A DNA stretch of 64,000 nucleotides from the NCBI RefSeq assembly GCF_000011645.1, contig NC_006270.3, positions 3,866,501 through 3,930,500 of the forward strand, written 5' to 3'. Numbering within the stretch: position 1 is the stretch's first letter; each line of letters starts with the position of its first letter. Source of the stretch: Bacillus licheniformis DSM 13 = ATCC 14580 (GTDB lineage: Bacteria > Bacillota > Bacilli > Bacillales > Bacillaceae). The translations under genes and the position numbers were made by a program. The notes beneath the pieces are model-generated. The model was not told the origin of the DNA and ran no database searches. It was given only the letters and a program-made list of their open reading frames with translations. Of the stretch, positions 8,211 to 16,251 are shown in pieces.

Positions 8211-9556
8211 TAGTGTGTCTCCTTTCCTGCCGGCGCTTCGCGCAAAGCGTTCAATAAGTAACGGTTAACGGTCGCCTTCAGCCGTTCTTGGCGGCCTGAC
8301 TGATTTTCAATATGGTCGTTTTCAAGAGCGTAAGCGGCGAGCTTTTTCAGATCGGTGCGGCCTTCTTTGATTTCAAGCCCGATGCCTTTCGTATAGCTCT
8401 CATAACGTTCTTCGATAACCTGATCGAGCGCTTTATCTTCAAGCAGACGGGAGGCGACTTTCAAGCCGACTGCATACGTATCCATTCCTGCGATATGAGC
8501 GTGAAACAAGTCCTCATCGGCAAATGACGGGCGCCTTACTTTAGCATCGAAGTTGATGCCGCCGGTTTTAAACCCGCCTGCTTTCAAAATTTCATACATC
8601 GCCAGAACCGCAGAATACAGATCGGTCGGAAACTCATCGGTATCCCAGCCCAAGAGCAAATCGCCCTGGTTGGCATCAATGGAACCCAGCATATCGTGCA
8701 AGGCAGCCACCCTTAGTTCATGCTCAAATGTATGCCCGGCCAATGTCGCATGGTTCGCCTCAAGATTAAGTTTAAAATGGTCTTTTAAACCGTAAGTTTC
8801 TAAAAAAGCGATCGTTGTGGCTGCATCAAAATCGTATTGGTGCTTCGTCGGCTCCTTCGGCTTCGGCTCGATTAAAAATTGGCCGTCAAAACCGATTTCA
8901 CGCGCATACTCAACTGCCATTCTATAAAATGAAGACAAGTTTTCGAGCTCAAGCTTCATATCTGTATTCAGCAATGTTTCATAACCTTCTCTTCCGCCCC
9001 AGAACACATAGTTTTCCGCTCCAAGCTCTTTGGCGATGTCCAGGCCTTTTTTCACTTTTGCAGCTGCATAGGCATAGACGTCTGCATTGCAAGAAGTTGC
9101 GGCCCCGTGGACATATCTCGGATGCGTAAACATATTGGCTGTATTCCAAAGCAGCTGAACATGGCTTGTCTCCATCATTTCTTTGAGAAAAGACGACATT
9201 TGATCCAAATACGTGAAAGTTTCACGCAATGTTGCTCCTTCATCGACAATATCAACATCATGAAAACAGAAATAGGGCACGCCGAGCTTTTCAAAAAATT
9301 CAAAAGCCGCTTCCGCCCTGGCTTTCGCTTTATCCAAAGGATGTGTCAGCCGGTTCCACGCCCGGAACATCGTCCCGTCGCCGAAAGGGTCTTTCCCGTC
9401 CGCATCAAAGGTATGCCAATACGCAACAGCGAAGCGAAGGTGTTCCTTCATCGTTTTGCCGCCGACAAATTCATCAGGGTTGTAATATTTAAATGCGTAA
9501 GGATTTTCCGAATCGGCCCCTTCATACTCAATCATTCCGATATTTCTAAAAAACAT
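8210..9556 (-). CDS. xylA: Xylose isomerase
   Basis: Interconverts D-xylose and D-xylulose; a cytoplasmic metal-dependent TIM barrel. Conserved parts include the catalytic FHDVD (His 99), [20 protein letters not shown], the metal-binding [14 protein letters not shown], the [15 protein letters not shown] strand and [10 protein letters not shown]. Start placed at ATG 9556 (MFFRNIGM), six bases after AAGGGGGAG, giving 448 aa; the frame extends ten codons further but without a ribosome binding site. The N-terminus differs from B. subtilis XylA, though the rest aligns well by eye. First gene of xylAB, divergent from the xylR repressor gene. Confidence 0.96.
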
Positions 9557-9600
9557 TCCGATCTCCCCCTTCACTTTTCCTTGCAAACGTTAAAAAACAA

Positions 9601-9623
9601 TGTTTGTTTAACCATTAAACTAA
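9601..9623. promoter_or_regulatory. xyl operator (XylR binding site)
   Basis: On the minus strand TTAGTTTAA-TGG-TTAAACAAA is an inverted repeat matching 8 of 9 positions. It resembles the known Bacillus xyl operator (TTAGTTTGTTT on one arm) and lies just downstream of the xylA -10 element, where XylR would block transcription. Confidence 0.8.
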
Positions 9624-9636
9624 CTTCCTTGTATGT

Positions 9637-9665
9637 ATTTTACAGGATCAATTAATCGCTTTCAA
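9637..9665 (-). promoter_or_regulatory. SigA promoter of xylAB
   Basis: Minus strand: TTGAAA (9665-9660), a 17-base spacer, then TAAAAT (9642-9637). The xyl operator follows directly and a cre site overlaps the -35. Confidence 0.8.
9651..9664. promoter_or_regulatory. Candidate cre site over the xylA -35
   Basis: Minus strand TGAAAGCGATTAAT matches the CcpA consensus TGWAANCGNTNWCA at 12 of 14 positions. Its place over the -35 would allow carbon catabolite repression of xylAB. Confidence 0.55.
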
Positions 9666-9747
9666 TGGAAATAGAGGAAAAAATAAGTTTTCAAAATTTG
9701 TTATACTATAATAAATTCACAGCTTCAAAGCAATGGAGTGATTGACA

Positions 9748-10911
9748 TTGAATACAGCGGATCAAGCCCTTGTAAAAAAAATGAACAAAGCCCTGATTTT
9801 TGAGCAGATTATTGAAAACGGACCCGTCTCAAGGGCCAAACTTTCGGAAATAACAGGATTAAATAAAGCGACCGTTTCCTCCCAAGTGTCTTCCCTGCTT
9901 CAAAAGGACATCATTTATGAAACCGGCCCCGGCGAGTCAAGCGGCGGCAGAAGGCCCGTTATGCTGAAATTCAATCGAAAAGCCGGCTATGCGGTCGGTG
10001 TAGATGTCGGAACCAATTATATAATTGTTGCGTTAACCGACCTTGAAGGGCATTTGATTGAACAATTCGAACGAACGCTTGATGAAGAAGACATTCAGGC
10101 GACAGAAGAGGCATTAATCGAATTGACGGGGCTTGCCGTTGACAAAATACCGCCTTCCCCATTCGGATTGACCGGAATCGGCGTGTGCGTGCCCGGCTTG
10201 GTGGACAACGAACGGCATGTAGTCTTTACGCCAAATAAGCCGATCCATTTGATTCCGATAAAAGAAAAACTGGAAGAAAGGTTCGGCGTTCCCATTTTAA
10301 TTGAAAACGAAGCCAACGCCGGCGCCGTTGGCGAGAAGGAATACGGGGAAGGCGGCCAGCTTGAGCATGCCGTGTTTGTCAGCATTAATACCGGGATCGG
10401 TTTAGGGATTTTAATGAATGGAAAATTGTTTAGAGGTGTGCAAGGTTTTTCCGGAGAAGCCGGGCACATGTCCATTCACTTTGACGGTCCGTTATGCCGG
10501 TGCGGAAATAGAGGCTGCTGGGAGCTTTACGCTTCAGAAAAAGCCGTCTTCTCTCACTATGCAGCGAATTCCGGGGCCCAGCTTTACGAAACCGTTAAAG
10601 AACTTGCAGACCGCGGTGATCCGGGCATGATGGAGACGTTTGAACGCTTTGGCTTTCATATCGGCATCGGGCTTCTCAACATCTTGAAAACGTTGAATCC
10701 CGACACCATTATCTTGCGGAATACCATAGTGGAATCCTATCCGAGCATCGTCGATGCGATCAAAAAAACGATTGCCTCAAGAAGCGCAGCAGAAGCCTTG
10801 TCTAATTATCATTTAAAAATCTCCACGCTCGGCCGCACCGCCTCAGCGCTTGGGATGTCCTCCCTTGTAACCGAACGTTTTCTGGAACGGTTTATGAACG
10901 AGAGATTTTAA
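9748..10911 (+). CDS. xylR: Xylose operon repressor XylR, ROK family
   Basis: DNA-binding repressor of xylAB, released by xylose. An N-terminal winged helix (AKLSEITGLNKATVSSQVSS near residues 28-47) is followed by a ROK sugar-kinase-like domain with VGVDVGTNYIIVALTD, the substrate block IENEANAGAVGE, the zinc motif CRCGNRGCWE and a C-terminal LGMSSLVT. It is divergent from xylAB as in B. subtilis. Likely start TTG at 9748, seven bases after GGAGTG; TTG 9742 sits too close to that site. A TATAAT (9707-9712) upstream is a probable -10, but its -35 is poor. Length 387 aa is normal. Confidence 0.94.
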   Translation: MNTADQALVKKMNKALIFEQIIENGPVSRAKLSEITGLNKATVSSQVSSLLQKDIIYETGPGESSGGRRPVMLKFNRKAGYAVGVDVGTNYIIVALTDLEGHLIEQFERTLDEEDIQATEEALIELTGLAVDKIPPSPFGLTGIGVCVPGLVDNERHVVFTPNKPIHLIPIKEKLEERFGVPILIENEANAGAVGEKEYGEGGQLEHAVFVSINTGIGLGILMNGKLFRGVQGFSGEAGHMSIHFDGPLCRCGNRGCWELYASEKAVFSHYAANSGAQLYETVKELADRGDPGMMETFERFGFHIGIGLLNILKTLNPDTIILRNTIVESYPSIVDAIKKTIASRSAAEALSNYHLKISTLGRTASALGMSSLVTERFLERFMNERF

Positions 10912-10926
10912 TCTTCATATAAAAAA

Positions 10927-10956
10927 GCGCATATTCCATTTAGGAATGTGCGTTTT
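10927..10956 (+). terminator. Terminator hairpin of xylR (copy 1 of a duplicated hairpin)
   Basis: GCGCATATTCC and GGAATGTGCG form a stem around ATTTA, followed by TTTT. The same hairpin recurs at 11139-11165. Confidence 0.8.
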
Positions 10957-10965
10957 GCAGATTGT

Positions 10966-11007
10966 TGATAAAATCCCAAAACGGCTTTTTGTTTTGGGAT
11001 TTTATCA
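10966..11007. repeat. Perfect 17-bp inverted repeat
   Basis: TGATAAAATCCCAAAAC (10966-10982) is the exact reverse complement of bases 10991-11007, with an eight-base loop GGCTTTTT. It may act as a second terminator or be part of the element described next to it. Confidence 0.8.
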
Positions 11008-11010
11008 TCC

Positions 11011-11137
11011 TTTCAGCGTGATTGAAAACCCTTGCAGTCTAGGAAGGTCGAGCATCGGAGCGGAGCGAATGTTGGAATTCGTGAGCACCGACGCGCAGGC
11101 CTGACAACGAATGCGAGGGTTTCTCGACACGCTGAAA
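11011..11137. repeat. 127-bp element with inverted terminal repeats, between two identical hairpins
   Basis: The ends TTTCAGCGTG and CACGCTGAAA are perfect inverted repeats of 10 bp. Five bases further in, AAACCCTTGC and GCGAGGGTTT pair at 9 of 10. The centre is GC-rich compared with the surrounding intergenic DNA and includes two CGAATG blocks. It encodes no protein. It sits between two copies of the GCGCATATTCC hairpin, as if inserted with duplication of the terminator. It looks like a small mobile repeat or a structured RNA; I cannot name a family. Confidence 0.6.
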
Positions 11138-11138
11138 A

Positions 11139-11165
11139 GCGCATATTCCATTTAGGAATGTGCGC
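11139..11165. terminator. Copy 2 of the duplicated hairpin, terminator of thiE
   Basis: GCGCATATTCC and GGAATGTGCGC around ATTTA repeat the hairpin at 10927. It overlaps the end of thiE on the minus strand and is followed there by TTTTC. Confidence 0.65.
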
Positions 11166-11826
11166 TTTGTTTGGTAGCTTGGACTTTCTCGCTAAACGCC
11201 TCGGCGGCCTGCTTTGGATCGGCGGCTTTGCTGATGGCGCTGATGACACTGATGCCGTCCGCCCCGGCCTCGATGACGGGGACGCAGTTTTCGACCGTGA
11301 TCCCGCCGATTCCGACCACAGGAATGCCAATTCCCTGCCTGCGGATCTCTTGAATGAGCGAGACGCCCTGCACAGCTTTTGTATCCCGCTTTGTTTCAGT
11401 AGGGTAAACAGGCCCCGCACCGATGTAATCCGCTCCATCCTTTTCCGCCTTTAAGACTTCTTCAAGTGTATGCGCGGAAACGCCGAGGATTTTGTCCCCG
11501 ATTCTCGCTCTGACGTCTGCGGCCTTATCATCATCCTGGCCGATATGCACGCCATCTGCGTCAAGTTCAAGCGCGAGTTCTACATCATCGTTGATAATAA
11601 ACGGTACATTGAACTGTTTGCACAGCGCCTGCACCTGTCGGGCAAACGCCGTTTGATCTCCGGCTTTCAACGCACCCTCGCCTTTTTCGCGGAATTGAAA
11701 AAGGGTCGCACCGCCTTTTAAAGCTTTTTCAATAACAGTTAAAGGATCCCCTGCGGTATTGTTTGACCCCATAATAAAATAGACCGACAACAGATCTTTC
11801 ATTGCTTCTTCTGAGACTCGCGTCAT
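11152..11826 (-). CDS. thiE: Thiamine-phosphate synthase
   Basis: Joins HMP pyrophosphate and hydroxyethylthiazole phosphate to give thiamine phosphate; cytoplasmic TIM barrel. Diagnostic blocks are FQFREKGEGALK (pyrophosphate binding), FIINDDVELALELDADGVHIGQDD, LGVSAHTLEE, GADYIGAGPVYPTETK and VVGIGGIT. 224 aa, close to the 222 aa of B. subtilis. ATG at 11826 lies just after AGAGGTGGAATAAG, one base past the thiM stop. Last gene of cidR-thiM-thiE; no TPP riboswitch was seen before the pair, consistent with thiazole salvage rather than de novo synthesis. Confidence 0.95.
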   Translation of the reverse strand: MTRVSEEAMKDLLSVYFIMGSNNTAGDPLTVIEKALKGGATLFQFREKGEGALKAGDQTAFARQVQALCKQFNVPFIINDDVELALELDADGVHIGQDDDKAADVRARIGDKILGVSAHTLEEVLKAEKDGADYIGAGPVYPTETKRDTKAVQGVSLIQEIRRQGIGIPVVGIGGITVENCVPVIEAGADGISVISAISKAADPKQAAEAFSEKVQATKQSAHS

Positions 11827-11827
11827 C

Positions 11828-12637
11828 TTATTCCACCTCTCTGATCCTGCCGCGTTCTTTTATATCCATAGCTTCAACGGCAGCAAGCTGATTCAAAAAC
11901 TCGATTTGGAAACTTCCGGGCCCCCGGCTTTCCGTTTTCGCCGCGGCCAACTCGGCCGCTGTTCCATAAAAAGCGGCTGCAGATACAGCGGCACGGCAAA
12001 CGTCTTTTTCAACGGCGCAAAACGCACCGATGACAGAGGTAAACAAGCAGCCTGTCCCCGTCACTTTCGTAAGCAGCTGATGTCCGTTGCCCACGGTATA
12101 CGTTTTTGTACCATCCGTTATCACGTCTTCAGCACCGGTTATGATGACTGCTGTATCCCATAATTTCGCGGCTTTTTTTGCGAGCTCCGTTCTGTCGCCG
12201 CTCTCTTCACCCGCGTCCACGCCTTTGATCAGCCAGTCTTCCCCAAGCGTGTTGGCAATTTCCGCAGCATTGCCTCTGACGGCAGAAACCTTCACTTTGC
12301 GCATGATCGCTTGAGCCGATTCCGTTCGAAACGGCGTCGCCCCCGCACCGACCGGATCAAAAATAACCGGCACCCCATGTTCATTAGCTGACTTTCCTGC
12401 AATAATCATCGCTTCAACAGATTCACGGCTGAGCGTGCCGATGTTCAGCACAAGGGCTCCGGCGATCTTTGCCATGTCGGCGGCCTCTTCCCTCGCATAC
12501 GCCATCACCGGCGATGCGCCGAGAGCCAGCAAACCGTTTGCCGTAAAGTTGGTGACGACATTGTTTGTCATATTGTGTACGAGCGGTTTTTGCTTTCTGA
12601 CTAACTCAATTCCCCTTGCGGCATCTTCCATATTCAT
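11828..12637 (-). CDS. thiM: Hydroxyethylthiazole kinase
   Basis: Phosphorylates the thiazole alcohol 4-methyl-5-(2-hydroxyethyl)thiazole so that it can re-enter thiamine synthesis. Ribokinase-like fold: PLVHNMTNNVVTNFTANGLL near the N-terminus, ALGASPVMAYAREEA, VIFDPVGAGATPFR, and the anion-hole motif VTGTGCLFTSVIGAF near residue 190. Start at ATG 12637 (MNMEDAARG) gives 269 aa; this ATG overlaps the cidR stop (ATGA), so translation is coupled to the upstream LysR gene. Because that gene is frameshifted here, coupling may be weakened; AAAGGA nine bases upstream can still support initiation. Confidence 0.95.
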   Translation of the reverse strand: MNMEDAARGIELVRKQKPLVHNMTNNVVTNFTANGLLALGASPVMAYAREEAADMAKIAGALVLNIGTLSRESVEAMIIAGKSANEHGVPVIFDPVGAGATPFRTESAQAIMRKVKVSAVRGNAAEIANTLGEDWLIKGVDAGEESGDRTELAKKAAKLWDTAVIITGAEDVITDGTKTYTVGNGHQLLTKVTGTGCLFTSVIGAFCAVEKDVCRAAVSAAAFYGTAAELAAAKTESRGPGSFQIEFLNQLAAVEAMDIKERGRIREVE

Positions 12638-13550
12638 TCGCCTGCATTCCTTTCTGTTTTTGAATTCTCGCTCCATATATACGATTTTGTATGATCAATC
12701 CACGCCCTCGCCGCGAACGACAGATAGCGGTCTTTTCTCCAAATGACGGCGACATGCCAAGGAATGGCCGGCCTCACCAGCGGAATGATCCTCACCCTTT
12801 CAGGGTCAAGATCCCGGCAGATCCTTTCGGGCAAAAGACCTATCCCAAGGTTCGCGGAAACCATTTCGCTGATGAAATCCCATTGTGAGGTTTCATAAAT
12901 GACATTCGGCTGAAATCCCGCCTTCAAGCAGGCCGTAATGATCCGTTCGTGAAGAACAAAGTCTTCCCGGAAGAAAATAAACGGTTCTTCGCTTAACTGC
13001 CGAAGCTCGATCTCTTCCGCATCGGCAAAACGATGGGACAGGTGGACGATTAGCATTAAGTCTTCTTTAACAATTGTAAAGGAGTGAAAAATCTCCTCTT
13101 TTGCAGGCAGGACGACAACGCCGATATCAAGCGATCCGTCCTCTACTCCCTCCTGCACTTTCACAGACCCGTGTTCAACAAGCTGAAAGGTGACGTTCGG
13201 ATACTTATCTCTGAAATCCCCTATCACTTTCGGAAAAAACCGGAGCCGATCATCGGCGGCAGACCGATCCTCACATGCCCTTTTTTGACGTCCATCAAGT
13301 CGTTCAGCTCAGAAGTTAAATTTTGAAATGACTTGGTGATTTCCTGGGCCTGCACATACATGCTTTGCCCCGCATCAGTCAGCTCGATCTGCCGGCCGCG
13401 CCGGTAAAACAGCTCGATGCCCAGCTCTTCTTCAAGGTTTTTAATCATTTTGGAAATCGTCGGCTGAGATATGTATAATGACTGAGCGGCTTTTGTGAAG
13501 CTTTTCAGACGGGCTACCTCCAAGAAATAGGTTAAGTGGCGTATGTCCAT
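12634..13550 (-). pseudogene. cidR: LysR-type regulator CidR (YwbI), single-base frameshift
   Basis: In Bacillus this LysR regulator controls the divergent cidA-cidB-like genes. The N-terminal part (from 13550) has the winged helix MDIRHLTYFLEVARLKSFTK and SLYISQPTISKMIKNLEEEL, then reaches a stop at 13224. The rest (12634 to about 13227) continues in the next frame with the effector domain (PNVTFQLVEHGSVKVQEG, IIYETSQWDFISEMVSANLG). At the junction GGTTTTTTCCGAAAGTG should read GGTTTTTTCCCGAAAGTG for GFFPKV, so one C is missing at about 13231-13233. With that base restored the product is 305 aa, normal for the family. Either the gene is inactive or this is an assembly error. Confidence 0.85.
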
Positions 13551-13638
13551 TTGTTTGACACCCTTTCAGAGTTCCTGCGTGTATTCATATTCTAAACCAA
13601 ATTCATTGTTTTCTGCACCCCCGCGAGAGCCACAATAA

Positions 13639-13674
13639 AAAAAACGCCGCCGGCATACAGCCGGCAGCGCCTAT
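13639..13674 (-). terminator. Terminator of the ywqH-ywqI pair
   Basis: Minus strand CGCTGCCGGC and GCCGGCGGCG pair with one mismatch around TGTAT, followed by eight T residues. It separates the inserted pair from cidR. Confidence 0.85.
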
Positions 13675-13940
13675 CTTCGGGCAATCGCCTCATCCTGTTC
13701 CTTCAGCGTGTCCACATTTGAGCGGGTGTCCTCAATGTTTTTACGAACAGCCTCTTTATACTGTTTGACCATATTGCAAATTTCGGCTTCTCGTTCAAGC
13801 CACTTTTTCGTAAAATCAAGGTTGTTCCGCCCGAGCGCTCCGGCTGGCGGGCTTTTTAAAGATACGGCTTGAAGCGTGCTGCTTACTTGTTCCAGCTTCT
13901 TCATAACCGCTGCATGGTTAAGTTTAATCGTTTTGCTCAT
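13671..13940 (-). CDS. YwqI-like protein (DUF5344), LXG toxin accessory
   Basis: An 89-aa, fully alpha-helical protein starting at ATG 13940 (MSKTIKLNHAAVMKKLEQV), nine bases after AAAGGA. It ends NIEDTRSNVDTLKEQDEAIA, which matches the C-terminal block of B. subtilis YwqI. YwqI-like proteins are encoded just before LXG-domain polymorphic toxins and act as WXG100-like partners for export by the type VII system (family knowledge). It overlaps the preceding YwqH-like gene by ATGA. Here a terminator, not a toxin gene, follows, so it is an orphan. Confidence 0.75.
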   Translation of the reverse strand: MSKTIKLNHAAVMKKLEQVSSTLQAVSLKSPPAGALGRNNLDFTKKWLEREAEICNMVKQYKEAVRKNIEDTRSNVDTLKEQDEAIARR

Positions 13941-14365
13941 TTCAACCATCCTTTTAAACCGTTGATTGTGCTGTGCAGAGCGTCGACGGCTTCCTCTCCT
14001 TTTTCCATCAGAAAGTCCGCCCGGTCGGCTGACCAGCTTGCAGCCTGAACAGCTCCTTTTTCAGCATCTAAAGCAAATATCTTTAAATCGATTTTATGAA
14101 TATACCGATCATACTCATCGGTGAAAATTCTGTACATTGCCGTGTGCGCTTCATCACGTGCTTCGTCAAAATCGGCTGCCCTGCTTCCGGTCCACGACTC
14201 ATTAAGATTCGGCCGCAAAATCTGCCTGATTTCTTCGATTCCGAGGTTTTGTTCCCGCTCTACATCGCGCTTTGCCCGCTCCAGCCTTGCAATTTGTTCT
14301 TCCAGCTCTGCCGCCTTATGGGAGAGGACACCGTGTATTTTTTGCAGCGTGTCTGAGTAGTCCAT
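13937..14365 (-). CDS. YwqH-like protein (DUF5082), LXG toxin accessory
   Basis: A 142-aa coiled-coil protein starting at ATG 14365 after AGAGGTGA. Long heptad-rich helices occupy residues 1-50 (SHKAAELEEQIARLERAKRD) and the C-terminal half; a central WTGSRAADFDEARDEAH holds a WxG-type turn. This is the pattern of B. subtilis YwqH, the first gene of ywqHIJK, where YwqJ is an LXG nuclease toxin. Coupled to the YwqI-like gene below. It lies between cidR and cidA, which are neighbours in B. subtilis, so the pair is an insertion. Confidence 0.75.
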   Translation of the reverse strand: MDYSDTLQKIHGVLSHKAAELEEQIARLERAKRDVEREQNLGIEEIRQILRPNLNESWTGSRAADFDEARDEAHTAMYRIFTDEYDRYIHKIDLKIFALDAEKGAVQAASWSADRADFLMEKGEEAVDALHSTINGLKGWLK

Positions 14366-14535
14366 TATTGTCACCTCTGAAATTGCAGTATGATTCGCAT
14401 TGATTATTTCCTTGTCAAATCATGATCCGGTTTGTTTTTCATAGATTCACATCTTTGACTAGACTTGCTCTCATTTCCAATATTTATAGTTTAAGTCGAA
14501 AATCACGGATGTTGAATAGGCTTTAAAGACTGTTT

Positions 14536-14673
14536 TTAGGGATATATACACAGTTCGCCATCATCCTCACACCGCATTTCAAGGACATATAACCCGTCTT
14601 TTTGAATCATCTGTACACCGCTTTCATTGCGGACAAGTCTAAAGGCACGGGAACACGGCGGTTTAATGGTCAC
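14536..14673 (-). other. Short open frame, possible C-terminal gene remnant
   Basis: Translating the minus strand from GTG 14673 gives 45 residues with plausible protein character (FRLVRNESGVQMIQKDGLYV, then LEMRCEDDGELCIYP). The frame is open back to 14712 with no ATG, and no clear ribosome binding site is seen. It lies upstream of the YwqH-like gene, on the same strand. It could be the tail of a deleted gene; I do not recognise the family. Confidence 0.3.
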
Positions 14674-14733
14674 AAAAAATCGCCAAATGATTCCGTATGA
14701 CGTTTTCCAATTTTAGTTATTAAACTGTTGCTT

Positions 14734-14762
14734 TTGACCTGATTTGCGCTTTTAACTATAGA
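14734..14762 (+). promoter_or_regulatory. SigA promoter of cidA-cidB
   Basis: TTGACC (14734-14739) and TATAGA (14757-14762) with a 17-base spacer. An AT-rich partial dyad (14771-14793) follows and may be a LysR target or just AT-rich leader. Confidence 0.7.
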
Positions 14763-14848
14763 CAAAATGAATAATATATATTCTGTATATGTATTTTACC
14801 TATACTTGAAACTCATGTACACTCTTGTTTAGAAAGGGGGATAATGAC

Positions 14849-15235
14849 ATGAAAACATTCATTAAAGGATTAGGTCAGGTCGCTCTTTTGTTTTTATTCG
14901 CCCGTTTCATGAATCTGATTGTCGAGGTTCTTCATATAAACATTCCCGGCAGCATTCTCGGGATTATCGTCATTTTTGCGCTTCTCCATTTCAAAATCAT
15001 TAAGCTGGAATGGATTGAAATCGGCGCGCTGTGGCTTCTCGCGGAGCTGCTTTTGTTCTTCGTCCCTTCAGCCGTCGGGATTATGAACTACGGAGATATT
15101 CTGGCTGAATTCGGCACAAGCATTATACTCGTTGTCCTCATCAGTACATTCGTCGTCATGGTGTCGACCGGAATGCTGACTCAATTGATTGCCAAAAGAA
15201 AGGAAAGAAAAAAAACATGCTCATCGGATGCTTAA
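14849..15235 (+). CDS. ywbH: Holin-like protein CidA (YwbH)
   Basis: A 128-aa membrane protein with four hydrophobic segments, including FARFMNLIVEVLHINIPGSI and IEIGALWLLAELLLFFVPSA, typical of the CidA/LrgA family. These proteins are linked to murein hydrolase activity, cell death in biofilms and, in B. subtilis, export of overflow metabolites such as acetate or pyruvate (established for relatives; the exact role here is inferred). Start at ATG 14849 after AAAGGGGG. It overlaps the cidB start by 19 bases. A good SigA promoter lies about 90 bases upstream, and the cognate LysR gene on the other side is frameshifted. Confidence 0.9.
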   Translation: MKTFIKGLGQVALLFLFARFMNLIVEVLHINIPGSILGIIVIFALLHFKIIKLEWIEIGALWLLAELLLFFVPSAVGIMNYGDILAEFGTSIILVVLISTFVVMVSTGMLTQLIAKRKERKKTCSSDA

Positions 15236-15900
15236 GCCTGATCGCAACAGTTTTAATCTATTTGGGCGCAAAAGCGGTGTATTCACGCCATCCAAAGGTG
15301 TATGCGTCACCTTTATTGGTCACGCCGGTGATACTGGTCGGCCTGCTGCTTTTCATCAACGTCCCTTTTGAAGCGTACAATGCGGGCGGACGCTTGTTGA
15401 CGGACATGCTCCAGCCGGCAACCGTGGCTTTTGCGATTCCGCTGTACAAATACTTTCCAGTCTTGAAAAAATACGCGGTTGAGATCATTATCAACGTGGC
15501 TGTAGGCTGCTGTATCGCGATCCTGTCAACAGCGTTTATCGCAAAACTCTTCAAGCTGAATGAAGACCTGATCGAGAGCCTCGTTCCCAGATCTGTCACA
15601 ACGCCAATTGCAATGAACGTTTCTGAAATGATCGGCGGAATGCCGGCGGTGACCGCTGTTTTTGTCATATTGACCGCCTTGTTCGGATCAGTGATCGGAC
15701 CGATGGTCATTCGCTACTTCCGGATTGATAATGAAATCGCGAGGGGCGTACTGCTTGGCACAAGCGCCCACGGCGCAGGTACGTCAAAAGCATTTGAGCT
15801 GAGCTCCGTGTCCGGAACGATCTCAAGCGTGTCGATGATCCTGGCCGCGATCATCACGCTTTGCGCAGCGCCGTTTCTGATTTCCCTTATTGCAGTGTAA
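15217..15900 (+). CDS. ywbG: CidB/LrgB family membrane protein (YwbG)
   Basis: A 227-aa protein with about seven membrane segments, partner of the CidA-like protein. The LrgB family signature is visible in SLVPRSVTTPIAMNVSEMIG, then PAVTAVFVILTALFGSVIGP and GTSAHGAGTSKAFEL. Start at ATG 15217 inside the end of ywbH; a GAAAGGAAAG stretch serves as ribosome binding site about 12 bases upstream. The gene ends at a strong bidirectional hairpin. LrgB-like proteins modulate autolysis and transport of small carboxylates (family knowledge). No defect is seen. Confidence 0.9.
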   Translation: MLIGCLSLIATVLIYLGAKAVYSRHPKVYASPLLVTPVILVGLLLFINVPFEAYNAGGRLLTDMLQPATVAFAIPLYKYFPVLKKYAVEIIINVAVGCCIAILSTAFIAKLFKLNEDLIESLVPRSVTTPIAMNVSEMIGGMPAVTAVFVILTALFGSVIGPMVIRYFRIDNEIARGVLLGTSAHGAGTSKAFELSSVSGTISSVSMILAAIITLCAAPFLISLIAV

Positions 15901-15912
15901 TAGCCGAAAAAA

Positions 15913-15953
15913 AAACCAAATTGGTGAAGGTTTTTCCGCCAATTTGGTTTTTT
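15913..15953. terminator. Bidirectional terminator after ywbG
   Basis: AAACCAAATTGG and CCAATTTGGTTT form a 12-bp perfect stem with A and T runs on both sides. It serves ywbG (plus) and the small membrane gene ending at 15957 (minus). Confidence 0.9.
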
Positions 15954-15956
15954 CAT

Positions 15957-16241
15957 TTAGAAATCGATCAGCCATATGAATATAGACATCATCAATAATA
16001 CAACGGCCAGAATAAAAGAAATACACCTAAAAGACCTGTCATGCAGCAGTTTTGGGGAAATTGCTTTTAACAGTTTGACGTTCAGTAAACCGATCAAACC
16101 GAAAAGTGTGAAGACTCCCGATCCATCCGCCGCCATTTCCGAGAAAAATCCATCGCCTTTTTCTTTGGAAAATGCCCACAGGAATCCTGCGAAAGCCCCT
16201 GTGAGAAAAGCGGTCGTCAACAATACTTTGACAAAGGCCAT
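15957..16241 (-). CDS. Small membrane protein of unknown function
   Basis: A 94-aa protein with three hydrophobic segments: VKVLLTTAFLTGAFAGFLWA near the N-terminus, FTLFGLIGLLNVKLL in the middle and FILAVVLLMMSIFIWLIDF at the end. I do not recognise the family. The start at ATG 16241 (GTG 16244 is possible) lies 10 bases after the putP stop, so it is probably co-transcribed with that symporter, and it ends at the shared terminator. Confidence 0.7.
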   Translation of the reverse strand: MAFVKVLLTTAFLTGAFAGFLWAFSKEKGDGFFSEMAADGSGVFTLFGLIGLLNVKLLKAISPKLLHDRSFRCISFILAVVLLMMSIFIWLIDF

Positions 16242-16251
16242 CACTAGATTC

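Noticed and set aside
10966..11137. Insertion sequence between xylR and thiE
   Set aside because: There is no transposase reading frame and the element is too short; described instead as a small inverted-repeat element.
11152..12637. Possible TPP riboswitch for thiM-thiE
   Set aside because: thiM overlaps the preceding gene by ATGA, leaving no leader; no THI-box-like sequence was seen.
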